DNA of 64,000 nt from contig CM059622.1 of assembly GCA_030435675.1 (NCBI GenBank), positions 11,470,001 to 11,534,000 on the forward strand, written 5' to 3'. Made by a program: the position numbers and the translations under genes. Origin of the DNA: Steinernema hermaphroditum. Its lineage: Eukaryota; Nematoda; Chromadorea; Rhabditida; Steinernematidae. Position 1 is the stretch's first letter, and each line of letters opens with the position of its first letter. The notes under the pieces are model-generated. The model was not told the DNA's origin. It searched no databases and saw nothing but the letters and a program-made list of their open reading frames with translations. This document shows, piece after piece, positions 21,554-32,556 of the stretch.

Positions 21554-22402
21554 TTAAAACACGAATATGTAACAGTAGTTCGAGCTTTTTTCCCAGCTTT
21601 TGGAGATCTTCTTCAGCTCTTCGAATGCTAGAATCTCGTCAAGAGCCCAGTCCTTCATCCGCAAATTCACAGAAAGGCTGAGCCGTTTCCTGGATACTTT
21701 GTACCTGTGGAGTCGCACAGTTTCGTAGATTTTACGGGTCAAAACTATTTCAAGGCCGTCCAAATTGCGCCATGCTACATCCGTCGAAAGCTCTCGAAAT
21801 TGGGGTTGAACGAGAAGAGAAAACAGTTGATCGAACTTTTCGTCATTCGGAGAGAATCCACGATTCTCCACATTCTTAAGACACCTCTTCTCGATTAGTT
21901 TCTTCGTGATCGCCCATTGAGTGTCATTATTAACATTCAAGGAGAGGCCCGTGATCGAAAATGACTCGATGAATGGCTCGATGAATTTAGCTTCCCTTTC
22001 AACGATCAGGGGATAATTTACTACTAGCGTGATACCATTTGTGTAAGGCACGCGACGAAGAAATTCCTTCACGGCGCTAGTATTCAACTGACAACCACGA
22101 CGGAGATGCAAAACGATATCTCCACAATACATCGGTGGATAGTTACGGTTCAGGACGTCACAGCTTTCGTCGATCTGTGCTTTCTTCATAAGCGTATCTG
22201 ATGAGTCCGGGCTGCTCCACCGGGTAGTGACGATAGACTCATGCTCATCACAATCCATGAAGAAGCTATAGCAGTATTTCTTCTCGATAAGGTGCTGCGC
22301 GCATTCAGCGTAATAACCAGGAACGTTCTGTGCTTCTTTGATAGCATCGAAGGTGAAGTACGCGAAGACCTGTTCGATGAAGCGTACAGGAACGGAATCC
22401 AT
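21554..22402 (-). CDS. nematode F-box-like family protein
   Basis: One uninterrupted frame of 282 residues. The opening MDSVPVRFIEQVFAYFTFDA follows the MD.VP..F.D.V start typical of large, lineage-expanded worm families with a degenerate F-box-like N-terminus. Such proteins are thought to act as substrate adaptors, but this one's partner is unknown. The rest is a non-membrane globular sequence containing NGITLVVNYPLIV and WRNLDGLEIVLTRKI, without catalytic motifs. No intron. A diverged inverted copy of its first ~60 codons and 5' flank lies at 22973-23165. The family name is inference from the N-terminus only. Confidence 0.6.
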   Translation of the reverse strand: MDSVPVRFIEQVFAYFTFDAIKEAQNVPGYYAECAQHLIEKKYCYSFFMDCDEHESIVTTRWSSPDSSDTLMKKAQIDESCDVLNRNYPPMYCGDIVLHLRRGCQLNTSAVKEFLRRVPYTNGITLVVNYPLIVEREAKFIEPFIESFSITGLSLNVNNDTQWAITKKLIEKRCLKNVENRGFSPNDEKFDQLFSLLVQPQFRELSTDVAWRNLDGLEIVLTRKIYETVRLHRYKVSRKRLSLSVNLRMKDWALDEILAFEELKKISKSWEKSSNYCYIFVF

Positions 22403-22570
22403 GGGAGACGGTGTTGACGTGATTTCGCCGTGCAGAACTGATGTGAATATGACTTTTGATGGCCGTCAAAGCGACGCTAAATGACATTGCGAAGACCGTC
22501 AACGAGTGCTAGTATTGGAGAGTGGTCCACAACAAAATCCCGCAGAGTCATACCTTCATCACACCCGACC

Positions 22571-22802
22571 AGAGATGGAATACCACACGCAGCGATTGAA
22601 ACGGTTATGGTCAAAATAAACAGGAATATCGGAGGCTAAATTAGCTTCGGCTGGACTGTTTCTAATCTGCAGCTTTTTGTCCCAAAGTGTAGATCAATTA
22701 TTTATCTACACTATGCGCACCGGCGAAGCTAATTTAGCCTCCGATATTCCTGTTTATTTTGACCATAACCGTTTCAATCGCTGCGTGTGGTATTCCATCT
22801 CT
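22571..22802. repeat. perfect 79 bp inverted repeat
   Basis: 22571-22649 and 22724-22802 are exact reverse complements by eye, separated by 74 bases. The loop has its own small hairpin (AAGTGTAGAT / ATCTACACT). It sits at the centre of a larger, less conserved inverted duplication: 22320-22505 against 22973-23165. Confidence 0.9.
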
Positions 22803-22972
22803 GCACCCGACACACATATCCCACATGGGGTAAACATGGCCAAAAACAAACAAACAAGAAGCTTAACATGACGAAGATTGTATGTGAGTGATTGCCTCAC
22901 TAAATGAAGCATCACACAATGGAGTAGTATGCCCGAGGTATCAGGGAAGCTCTATCAATAGCATTCGTTGAC

Positions 22973-23165
22973 TGTCTTCGCTATGTCATTTAGCGTCGCT
23001 TTAATGCTTACCAAAATTCATATCCATCGCATTCCCACAGGGGAAATCACGCCGATCCCATCCCCAATGAATTCCGCTCCTTTCCATTTCATCGAACAGG
23101 TCTAGGCCTACTTCACCTTGCCTTCTATCGAAGAGGCGAAGAACGTTGCTGGTTATTACGGAAAT
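22973..23165 (+). pseudogene. inverted partial copy of the F-box-like gene start
   Basis: Reverse-complement relative of 22320-22505, including the ATTTCATCGAACAGGTCT and TTGCTGGTTATTACG blocks. It covers the 5' flank and first ~30 codons of the 21554-22402 gene, with a stop (TAG after the CAGGTC block) and indels. At its 3' end it joins abruptly to a receptor fragment (next feature). Confidence 0.75.
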
Positions 23166-23390
23166 GTTGCTGAAGTTGGACCTCGAAGGAAGTGGCCAAT
23201 TTTGCAGAGCATGAACACGGCTGCGAATGTGTACACTGTAAGGAAAGCGAAGATAGTGAGCAGCATGATGAATAACGATAAACGTGGTGTTAGATCCAGA
23301 CAGATATGGTTCTTCAGCAGTAACATTTCATTAGGCAGAAAAAGTATACTTGGAGCCACGGTAAATATAAGAAGTAAGAATAACGTTTTG
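23163..23390 (-). pseudogene. fragment of the Srh-like receptor
   Basis: Matches 10163-10390 of the intronless receptor in the same orientation, with only scattered substitutions. Translation gives LFLPNEMLLLKNHICLDLTP and YTFAAVFMLCKIGHFLRGPT, almost unchanged. No start, no first three TMs and no TM6-7. It is 12.8 kb from its source. Confidence 0.9.
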
Positions 23391-23591
23391 GCTCTGGGCT
23401 GAATGCGGCGTCGGTGGTTAATATGGCGTCGGCAATTAATATGGCGTCGGTTAATGTAACGTAACCGTACCCACACACGCACCACACAGGCAGGCTCCCG
23501 CCGCGACTGGGATACCGTAACCGAGCGCCGCTGCGTTCGGGTACGGTAGCTCGGTTTAGCCGGTGACAGCCCCGTTAGGGCCTGTCGTATT

Positions 23592-23825
23592 GTCATGATG
23601 CTTTCGGATCGGGCTATCAAACTATCAAAAGAAAAAAATTTTAGGTTAACTTTACGTAGGTTAACTTAGCTGTCGCTTAGCTTCAACTTGACTGTCGCGC
23701 AGCTACGCGACACAGCTGCGCGACAGTCAAGTTGAAGCTAAGCAACAGCTAAGTTAACCTACATAGCAAGTCCCAAAAATATTTTCTTTTGATAGTTTGA
23801 TGGCCCGGTCCAAAAGCATCATGAC
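23592..23825. mobile_element. 234 bp foldback element
   Basis: Nearly the whole length is self-complementary. Ends are GTCATGATGC and GCATCATGAC, followed inward by ATCAAACTATCAAAAGAAAA and its complement, then GGTTAACTTAGCTG / CAGCTAAGTTAACC. The centre, near 23712, reads GCGCAGCTACGCGACACAGCTGCGC. No coding capacity and no clear target duplication. A MITE-like foldback element. Confidence 0.85.
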
Positions 23826-24230
23826 TGTAAAGTTTTATCTGGTTTTGTGTCGCGCAGAGTATAAATGGGCCTTTACTCCTTTTGAATTGATTTCGAGTTC
23901 AACTCGTAGTCCACCTTACACGAACGCGAAGACAAAACGGCGACATAATCACCAAAAAAAGTCGCCAGAAAATATTCGCCAAAATCAAAAATCGCCAAAA
24001 AGTGGCAAACGCTACCAAGGACAACCGAAATACCAAAAAACGGAGGAAATCTTATTTCTTTTTCGAATTTCACCTGTTAGCCTATCATTTTCCAACAATT
24101 TAGGCAAAGAGACAGGCAGGTTACACGATTTACACGATTTATATTCCCGAATCAAAATCGAAACAGACAGGCAGTTTTTCAGGTAAGTCTAGCTAAGCAG
24201 GACTAAATAAAGAATTGAACCAAGAATCGC

Positions 24231-24321
24231 CACTCGCCACCGTGTTCAGCAACCTCGAAAACATGGCCACAGAATTTTTCAGATTTTTTAAAAAACTTTT
24301 TTCCTCCATGACCGGGTCCCC
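24231..24321. mobile_element. solo end of a TTAA-flanked element
   Basis: About 90 bp matching the right terminal repeat of the element at 45026-45721 (CACCGTGTTCAGCAACC, then TTTTTC.TCCATGACCGGGTCCC). It ends at the same terminal bases, followed by TTAA. The other end is absent. Confidence 0.75.
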
Positions 24322-24784
24322 TTAAGTCATGAAATATGTATCCACCAGGTAGAAAATGAGTGATTCAGGTTAACAGCCATGTATTTAATCCGTTTTCATG
24401 TAGTACTCAATGCAATTTACGTGTAACTCGTTAAATTGTTGTGTAAAAGCTGAGGTTTCTTTTCTGGAAGTGTTCCTGATAGAGTGAACGAGCGAGCTTA
24501 TATGTACTGAACTCGATGCAGAATACGCGCAACCGGTCGTGCGAAACACGGGGAGACCGGATAACCTTATTTGAGGGACGGGGAGGACTCGATTCTCGGA
24601 GCGATTAACACGGACAGTGATGACGAGTAAACGGTAGCAACAAGGAAAACCGTCCATACAGTGTTCGCGTAGCAAAATCTCAGAATTTTCGTGGTGGGAC
24701 CAAGGCTACTCTCGTCTCGCCAGTCTCGGCCATTTGTCGAGAGTCGATAGTCGAGAGTGTACACAGCCCTGGCCTGTACCAATG

Positions 24785-24870
24785 AGGCATTCTCTGTTTG
24801 TCTATTATTCGGTGTCATGCAAGGCGAAATGCCTTTGAGTCGTGAATAAAGTCCAGTCAAGTCAAGTCTC
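24785..24870 (+). repeat. 3' end of a dispersed element
   Basis: GAGGCATTCTCTGTTTGTCTATTATTCGG-like sequence, then GTGTCATGCAAGGCG, ATGCCTTTGA and AATAAAGTCCAGTCAAGTC. Shares its whole order with 30955-31025. The AATAAA plus short tandem tail suggests the 3' end of a non-LTR retroelement. Confidence 0.5.
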
Positions 24871-25061
24871 CACCACCTTTTATTGAACCCAACACAAAAC
24901 AAACTCAAAATCAAAACAACAACAACAAAAACAATATTTACAAAGGAGTTACAGTTGACTGGTGTGCGAAGACGAACTCCTCGTCTGCGCCTGATTAAAA
25001 TCAGGAATGGCGACACGTTCGACCAGCCTGCCGAACGAGAAACCTTTAAAAAATAGAGTAC

Positions 25062-25373
25062 CTAGATAGCAATAAAACTCAAAGAACTTACCATTCCTTC
25101 AATTATATTACTCAGAAGTCTTGATGCGTTTGTGTCGTATGCCCTCAAGCCGATGGTCTCGGTGCTTCCCTCTCTCGTAACGATAACATATGTTGTGCGC
25201 ACTCTGCGTCCGAAACGAGTTGTAATCACCCTATCAGTGACTACCTCCACAATCCCACGATTAACAGTTGATCTAAAAAAAAGAACCAATAAAAAAAACC
25301 TACATGAAAGGCATGACCGCGAGACAGTTGATGAATTGACAGGGAAGCGAAACGGTTTACTCAAATCGCGCAT
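25062..25373 (-). CDS. hypothetical protein, weak
   Basis: Open frame of 103 residues, MRDLSKPFRFPVNSS..., with TATAAAAG about 15 bp upstream of the ATG. It contains a short hydrophobic stretch and then a regular-looking segment: RVRTTYVIVTREGSTETIGL and DTNASRLLSNIIEGM. A GTAAGT donor after the last Met could lead to another exon near 25030. No family recognised; it may be spurious. Confidence 0.3.
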   Translation of the reverse strand: MRDLSKPFRFPVNSSTVSRSCLSCRFFLLVLFFRSTVNRGIVEVVTDRVITTRFGRRVRTTYVIVTREGSTETIGLRAYDTNASRLLSNIIEGMVSSLSFIAI

Positions 25374-26351
25374 CTCTTTTCTTTTATACGACCTACGAGG
25401 TTACGCTAATTCCGCCCCTCAAACACGATACATAAACCGCAGACATAACCTCCAATTATCCAATTAGGTAAGCCTCTCTCTCTACTTTGAGATTGCGCAC
25501 TTCTTGTTCGATAATTGCGTGAGCGCAGGGGTTAACTGCCCTCTTTCAGTGTCGGTGAAAATAATTGCAGAGAAGGCTATAGCTTCATTTATTCAATTAA
25601 ACCAAACATTTTTAACACAATTCTCGACATACATACCTCCGTTTTCAAAAAATGTAATCACAAATAATCACATTTTGATTCGATTCGTTTGAATGAGCTT
25701 ATAGCACTTTCTTCGCTCTATCTAAATTCCATCCAAACTCGTCCAAAAAGAACTCAAAATAAGAGAAAGATGTCGAAAATTGGACCGAAAATACTTTTTG
25801 AACCCAAGACGAGGGTCAAACATACCGAACTTTTAATCGAAATGCTGTTCAAACAGTGGCCATAACCGTATTCTAGAAGTCTTTATTTTGTAAAGTGACC
25901 GCCAGTTATCGGAAATGATCAGTAGCACAGTGGCAATCACTAAATCTTAGTGGCTATGACAAGATTTAACGATCTCCTGTGATCTATAAGAACGACTGAT
26001 GTTATAATTTGCAGACAGCGTCCACCTATTTTTGGAAAACAAAATAAACACACCTTGAATTTGAAATAACGCTCCGTAGAGTCGACAGCCATCACTGACG
26101 GGCGGTTTATCACCTGAAACACATGGGACGGTTTAGCTACGAAACATTTTGGCTAAAGTATCATGTACAGTTCAGAGGAAGCGCGTCTATTTATTGTCGC
26201 CAGCCAATCTCCAAGTTCCCACCATTTTTTCATCGCCGCAACACGCAAAGCGCGTTTATACTCCGTTTATAGACGGCTGCCGCGCCAAGTATAAACACCC
26301 TTTGCCTGTCCGAACAAATAAGATTAGATAGCACACTTTTACGTTGTGAAT

Positions 26352-26481
26352 TCGAAACGCATCCAATTACCGCGCGCTGAACTAATAACCTTCCATCGCA
26401 ACAAGGCCATATTTTCGAAACACATCCAATTACCGCACGCCGAATTAATGACCTTCCATCGCAACAAGACCATATTTTTCC
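26352..26481. repeat. 65 bp tandem duplication
   Basis: Two adjacent copies of CGAAACGCATCCAATTACCG... CTTCCATCGCAACAAG.CCATATTTT, at 26352 and 26417, about 90% identical. Confidence 0.85.
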
Positions 26482-27741
26482 AAAAAGCGTGCAACAACTG
26501 ATAGGAGGCAAGAACTTTCTCCTTGACCAAATGAAACTCTCGGGTTGTCAAGTTGAAAACGGGCTATTCCATAAATATCGTTTATTTTCATGAGTTCTAT
26601 TCTATGGGTGAAGCTAACTGTCACCTTAACTATGATCGGCGGCTTCCTTCTTGATCTTGGAGGCTTATTCTATCTTCACGGTCATTTTTCTGACACCTCG
26701 AGATGGCGAAATGTGAATCAATGTACGAGCTTAACTGCGAATCCAGCGTATTCTACAAATGATGAATCTGGATGTTGACCACAACGTCGGCTATTCTTAT
26801 GGCGTGTCAACGGCGAATACTTTGAGTGAAATAATCGTCGCAGTAGTGACCCATTTTAAACTTAGCAACCCAATATAAGCTGTGCACCGTAAATCAACAT
26901 TACTCGGTTCCACCGTTGAGTGCATGTAGATCACCAAACAATATGTGTTCTAATTCTAACTAATGTATTCAGTGAGCGCAAACATAGAGACCACGGCAAG
27001 TTTATGCCGTGGATATCGCACTCATAGGACATTCCTCATAGGTAGTGTTTACGAACTAATTGTTGAAAGGTTATCATTCATCCTGCTTTCCACTTAAAAA
27101 AAACTTGAAACAACATCCCCCTCAGAAAGCTGATGCCTGTCTGTCAACATCGCATCCAATAATTGACCCCTTCGCGGAATAATGATGTACGTTGTCGTAG
27201 CCGGGCATCACTAAATAGTGTCCATCAGAGACGATCAGCAGCTCTTTTCTTTAAAAACATAAAGACACTATGGTACTTCGTTCACTTCTCGCTCTTTCGC
27301 TCAGCAATCTAATTTGAAGCGTGCCACCATTTACTCTCGAAAGTAATTTTCCGGCGCTATGTACCCTCCCCATTGAGTGTCCTCCCCCTATGGAATTCCG
27401 TCGTCTAATTGGATGATGTTGATTTGACTACAGGGTGCGGCAAAAGTTCCTTGACTGTTCATGATTTCCTTCAAAAAAGTTCGACAACACCCGCTCTCAT
27501 TAGATCGACAGCTGCTCACCACGCGTAAAGTATAACCAGATAATTATTTTTGACCTCCTTACTTGGCCATCAAGGTCTGACAGCGACGAGAACTCTTTCT
27601 TTTCACCTTGTGCGAAAGTCCTTGTTTGTCTTGTGGAAAACACTATTTCTATAGCAGTCTCTTTCTTTCACGCCTGTTTGTGGTCGCTCCTCGTATGAGT
27701 GACATGGTTTCTGAGAACTTCGCAGTTCATTCACGCTATAT

Positions 27742-28115
27742 CCCTCCATTTTGTTTCCACTGTGAAGTATTCGTCTGTTTATATTGTATTCGGCTATGCT
27801 GATGAATTGCGCCTGTGGCATTTACATATAATTTAAAGCGCCTTACACGGTATTTTGAACGCGGTTCTTGGAGGTCAATCTCCTTCCAAACTTCATCGTG
27901 TTGTCAGCGGTGGTGGGACTACAGCTTCCGGGAGTCCCAATTCCCCCTGGAAGCCGGAACACTCACAACTCCCACTGGGTTTGTCCTCAGCACACTCAGA
28001 GAGGGAGCGAGGGATCGACCGACACGAGTGAGAGGCATCATTTTGTTTTCACTGCGTAATATTCGTCTTTTTATATTGTATTCGGATGTGCTAATTACGG
28101 CTGTAAAGCGCCTTT
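27742..28115. repeat. direct repeats flanking a dispersed element
   Basis: 27742-27840 and 28028-28115 share CATTTTGTTT.CACTG, AATATTCGTCT-like and TTTATATTGTATTCGG. They bracket a copy of the GVPIPSGS repeat (27895-28025). Confidence 0.65.
27895..28025 (+). repeat. GVPIPSGS repeat family, copy 1
   Basis: TCAGCGGTGGTGGGACTAC then CCCAATTCCC.CTGGAAGCCGG. Its complement appears near 30590-30725 and, shorter, at 54062-54145. Read in one frame all three give VGL.L.GVPIP.GS. Confidence 0.7.
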
Positions 28116-28889
28116 GGCTCTAAAATGTGACATTCATAGTATCTTAGATTTATCCAAAACAGGGCGGGCCAACATTCTATCGATAAGCTGTCAAGTTTAC
28201 TCGCTTCGCTCCAATGCCGCGGCCCACCACAATAAAAAACAGAATGAGTATCAAAACAAGATCCAATTAGCGATAAAGCGAAAAAATGTGAACCCGAAAA
28301 TTTTTGAGTCTTCTTTGTTATGCGGTAGAATTTTTTGGCTGTGCTCGACCTTGCGAGAATTTTTGGATCGGACTTCAAAGTTGGTCAGCTCTGCAAAAAT
28401 GCGGATTTTCGGCTTCGACCTGATGACAACTCTATTTCCAATGAAATAGATAACGCATCGGTATGTAGTAAAACGGTTGTGACACAGGGAAATAAATTGC
28501 ACCCTTTTGGACTTTTCTTGTCACAATTCGTCTCTAAAGGCGAGAACATCTGCTGTAGAAGTCTGTTGTCTGGGTCGCACTTCCCATATGTCTGTTTGTG
28601 ACATATAATCGCACGATTGCGTATCTTCATCAGTTACGACTAAACACGATGTGAGCGACGGGCGAGTTATGAGAGCATTCTCAACATTTCCACAGTATAA
28701 TCTCCACAGCTATTCAGTCTTTATCCGCACAAAAGGCATCCATTTATTAGTCAAACTCCAGAATCATCCGAGCGTCGCGGCAGAAACATTGCGTGTGAGT
28801 GTCGAATGTGAGCTAATTGTCGCATGTAAACACTTCAATGCACCTCCAATTGTTTGCCCTTTCAGTATAGCACCTCTCATTGTGCCAGA

Positions 28890-30389
28890 ATGAACCGCCT
28901 TTCCATTGGAGTCCTCTACATTGGAAGCGCTATAATATGCTCACCTCTGAACCTTCGTATTTTATACGTGAGTCCTTCAGAATGCCATACGGAAAAAGAA
29001 ATAAATACAAGGAAGAATTCAAATTGAATTTGCGCGTGGTCGTTACGAAGATTGAACGCCGTCCCCAGACACCATTTTCCGATTGAATTACTGTATTTCA
29101 GCACTTTTGTTGTTCACCTCAAGCTGATCCTTCAATGGTGCTAAACACCTCGATCCTTTTGAACTCTTCGGTTCACTCATTCAATTATTCATTTACGTGA
29201 GAAGAGTCAGTTTTCCATCTGCTTGCATGGACCTCTTCGACTTCTTCCATTTTTAGTGACCTATAGAGACATATGCAAGTACTACCAAAGGGCTCACTTA
29301 GGGAAGTGAGGTAACTTAAGCCGGTAAGACTGACAATAGCTAAAGTACAAAAACACCTTAAAATATCTTCTTACCTCTACTGGATTTGTCAGGCGTCCGC
29401 ATAACATGGTTCACCCATCTAATCCCCTGCAAAACGCAGAATTTTATTGACACTACACTCTCATTGATTTCTTAGTAAAGCAAGTGTAAAACTAATAAAG
29501 ACGTTGGTAGCTGACCGATCATTGTCATGCAAACTTTCAGGTCTTGTGTACGAACCAACACCTGAGAAAGTTAGAATGCTACCGTATTATGGCTCGAATG
29601 CAGCTGTTCACGTGTATCGCCCTGCCATTCTACATAGCATACGGAATTACCGTCATAACAAAATCTCCACTATATGGAGTAACAGTGGCGTTCTGCAACT
29701 TAGACGATGCCGCTTATAATGCAATCGTTGGGATGGACCTGATTTTGTCGCTGAACAGACTGAACGTAATCTTCGATCTAAAGATTCCTACGAAGGTATG
29801 ATAGATTTGATGCCGTTTATGGTCTTGTCTTTTAGGCACTGCAATGGATTGTCCTAGTGCACGTGACCATCTACTTTGCTGTAATTATGTCTCCACTTGC
29901 CGGGAACTACTTCAGAGAAGATCATATCTTTATAAAGCCCGACTATTCGCTCCCACTCACCGGTCATGTCGTTCTTGTTGCCAGCTTTTACTGCGCTGCC
30001 TGCAGCCTGTTGACGATGTGCGTTTATGCTATCATCGTGGCATTTTTGATTCACAAGAAATGCCGGAGCTCATTGACTCGTTCGGCTATTTCCGAAAAGC
30101 CAATCCTCATCCAAGCTATTACGCGATTCTTGGGAGACGCAACTGTTCAGATACTCTTCCAAGTGTCGCTCTCACTTGACTCGGTGAACGACACTTCATT
30201 TATGTTTGAATCGGCGACCTACTGTGCGTTGCTATTTAACTATTTGTGTTTTGCTCCTTTGACGTGCATCTTGATTAACAGGTAAGCGAGAAGGCGCTGT
30301 GAGCGATATTTGGTGATTCCCAGTTTAGAACTCTCAAGGCCGCAGTTTTCAAGTATTCAACTGTCAGTAGAACAGTTTGTGTTGGATGA
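28890..30389 (+). CDS. serpentine chemoreceptor, four-exon family, copy B
   Basis: Complete 7TM receptor. Exons 28890-28967, 29541-29795, 29836-30281, 30329-30389; phases 0, 0, 2, as in copy A. Exon 1: MNRLSIGVLYIGSAIICSP then LNLRILY. Exon 2: LRKLECYRIMARM, TM2-TM3, ending LSLNRLNVIFDLKIPTK. Exon 3: TM4-TM7 with VIMSPLAGNYF, SEKPILIQAITRFLGDATVQ and CFAPLTCILINR. Exon 4: TLKAAVFKYST and stop. Exons 2 and 3 are closely alignable to copy A, so the two are recent paralogues. Intron 1 is unusually long here (573 bp against 41 in copy A). Expected to be a sensory neuron receptor; ligand unknown. Confidence 0.85.
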
Positions 30390-30584
30390 CCCATTTTTGA
30401 AAGTGAAGATCGTAGTGTCCACATATCGCAAGAAAATGCCTAATCGATCTCAGAAGAAAGGTGTCAAAACAATGCAACAATCATGACAATATCGCATGAA
30501 TGGTCCGACCTTGCGTTGTTCGCATGACATTTTAAATAAACGAGATTTGTTAGATAGAAACATTCGTGTCGCGGTGACGAGCGG

Positions 30585-30728
30585 TCGGTCCCTCCGGTCG
30601 CTCTCCGAGTGTCTGGTTTGGTCAGATGGCAAACCCTGTGGCATGTATGAGTTTTCCGGCTTCCAGAGGGAATTGGGACACCCGGAAGCCGTAGTCCCAC
30701 CACCGCTGACAACAAGATGTCCGACACC
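30585..30728 (-). repeat. GVPIPSGS repeat family, copy 2
   Basis: Minus-strand relative of 27895-28025 and 54062-54145, including GGAAGCCG and GGACACCCGGAAGCC, ending AACAAGATGTCCGAC. Confidence 0.7.
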
Positions 30729-30954
30729 AGGAATACCACCACCGGTGAAAACACAATTTTCGGAGCAAGAAACCGTCTCTTCGAAGCAGATGTTAGCTCA
30801 GAAGCCTCCACTGTGCCACAAACGCCCGCGAAGAGGATGTTCGGCTGCCGAACCCGAAGTTTTGTCGAGTCCCAGAGGTCCCATGAAGCGCGCCGTCTCC
30901 GTACGGTTCGACATGCACGCCGCTCCAGGGATGAAGCCGGTTGTAACGAGACAT

Positions 30955-31025
30955 CCTCTGTTTGTAGATTATTCGGTGTCGTGCAAGGCGTAAGCCTTTG
31001 ATTCACGAAATAAACTCGTAAACTC
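30955..31025 (+). repeat. 3' end of a dispersed element
   Basis: CATCCTCTGTTTGTAGATTATTCGG-like block, GTGTCGTGCAAGGCGTAAGCC, AAATAAACTCG and a TAAACTCG tandem tail. Same order as 24785-24870. Confidence 0.55.
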
Positions 31026-31771
31026 GTAAAAACTCGAGATTTGTTATCTTCACAAGCGTCGACCAGTTAACTCGTAGTAGGACTCTCCATATGTTTTTAC
31101 ATCCACAAAGATAGCCTGACGACAGGAAACTTGTATTCCAAAAGCAGTCGGCGAAAATTTTCGAAATTTTCCGAGGCCAAATGAAAAAGTGTCCAATTTC
31201 ACCTGATAACGATAGCCCCAACGTATCAAAACCCCATTTTTATCCAAAACCATATATAAATTCCACAATACAACAAAGTAAATAGCGCAAACAACTGATA
31301 TTTAGTGAATATAAGTGTGATAAGGTGGTTTGGGATTTCAAAACTTTCGAACTTGTAATAATGCCAGATCATTGAGCGTTTCCATGTGAAACGAACCCGC
31401 GAATTGACCAAAATCCTGAAAACGTCCTTTTCCTGCACTAAAAATAGCGCGGAGAGCGAAAAAGGTTGAAATTTAAAAAGGAATTAATGGTGGATAAAAC
31501 GGGTTTTTCACATGGTGTTGTACTATCCATATTGGAAATTGTATATTTTTCTAAATTTTTCGCCCTTTTCGGCTCTTTTATGATTAAAATAACATACGAT
31601 TCGAAACGAATCAATCACTCGATATCACAATTATTCGTCAATCTTAGCCTCCTGGTAATATCCTATTTTCGTGTAATAACTACGATTGGCGCGCATCATA
31701 ACTTTTATTTACCCACTTGTGCTAGTAACGAGAACAAGATTATCGGGGTAGTGAATAGAAGTCGAATGAAC

Positions 31772-32115
31772 TTATTTCCTTCCGAGGCCCACGTTGATGA
31801 AGGGATGGTCGTGTGACACCTTCTTGTATGATGGTCTCTGCTTCCGTTTCCGCACTGTTTTCGACGTAGAGTGATGAAGAGCGCTGAATGGTCTTCGCAG
31901 TCGCGAGTAGGCTGAAATGTACTTTTGTACAGATTTGTAAGCTACATTGATTATATGCTTCACAATTTTTCTAGTGATCTAGAGCAAGTTATCCTCCGAA
32001 ACTTACAGTTCGAATTTACGATGAAGTAACGTTGCCATTGAAGGTGTCTTGCATTGACAGCCACCAAAAAGAGAAGGAACAAGAATAAGAAAAAAGACGT
32101 CTGTATCCTGACCAT
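31772..32115 (-). CDS. putative neuropeptide-like precursor with C-terminal amidation site
   Basis: Two exons (32115-32007 and 31911-31772) with canonical sites (AACT|GTAAGT, ACATTTCAG|CC), joined in phase 1, giving 82 residues. The first ~22 residues form a strong signal peptide (MVRIQTSFFLFLFLLFLVAV). The mature part is very basic, with dibasic clusters (RKRK, KK), and ends KKVSHDHPFINVGLGRK. Cleavage at KK and removal of RK would leave VSHDHPFINVGLG, whose terminal Gly is the standard amidation donor. Secreted through the regulated pathway, by inference. Length and layout fit worm NLP-type precursors. I do not recognise the peptide as a named family. An antimicrobial or other short secreted protein is an alternative. 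Confidence 0.65.
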
Positions 32116-32556
32116 ATTTCTATAGTCACTGACTACCCGCTTGAAAAACACTGGCTGAGAGATAACCTTCGCCAAATCTTTTCTTAACCGTGACGCACCG
32201 CGAACAAAAGAATATAACACTAACTCCCCTAATCTCATCTAAAGCTCCCTTAATTGCGATAAGCGTACGCTAAACAAGACGTCAGTGCTGGGGGTAGAAA
32301 GCCGGCACAGGCCGATATTTCTGGATAGAACATGATTTCGAGTAAGGATTCCCAGAAACAAAGCAGCTATATGGAAATAGAATCCGATTTTGTCGGACGG
32401 AAGCAGTCTGTTGCATCATAACCAAGGCGATTGTTGGCCTTGAACGTCTTAAAGTACTATTTCTGAGCTTTCAGCTTTTGTGACGGTTTTGCAACGAAAG
32501 TAGCCATCTTTTCATCTTGTCACCAAGACTTCGTCTTCATTTCACGCAGGGGTGGT

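Larger units (their letters stand above)
23826..25061. other. intergenic with repeat fragments
   Basis: Holds a solo terminal-repeat fragment (24231-24321) of the TTAA element at 45026, and a repeat 3' end at 24785-24870. Minus-strand open frames near 24567-25016 overlap those repeats and are not supported as genes. Confidence 0.45.
25374..28889. other. long intergenic region, repeats only
   Basis: 3.5 kb without a supported gene. Contains a 65 bp tandem pair (26352-26481) and a direct repeat pair around a dispersed element (27742-28115). Also contains segments near 26935-27135 faintly alignable to 37690-37790 (shared TCTAATTCTAACT, CAGAAAGCTGATG). A CAGGGTGCGGCAAAAGTTCC block at 27432 looks like a lone transposon end. 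Confidence 0.45.
30390..31771. other. intergenic with dispersed repeats
   Basis: Contains a reverse copy of the GVPIPSGS repeat and, directly after it, a segment ending in the AATAAA-tailed repeat at 30955-31025. The two may be parts of one element. Long open frames on both strands at 30464-31006 lie within it and show no known domain. Confidence 0.45.

Noticed and set aside
27432..27452. CAGGGTGCGGCAAAAGTTCC as a mariner/Tc1-like terminal repeat
   Set aside because: Only one end found; no partner or transposase nearby.
30464..31006. 180- and 165-codon frames on opposite strands
   Set aside because: Fall in a dispersed repeat and overlap each other; no recognised domain. Kept only as repeat evidence.
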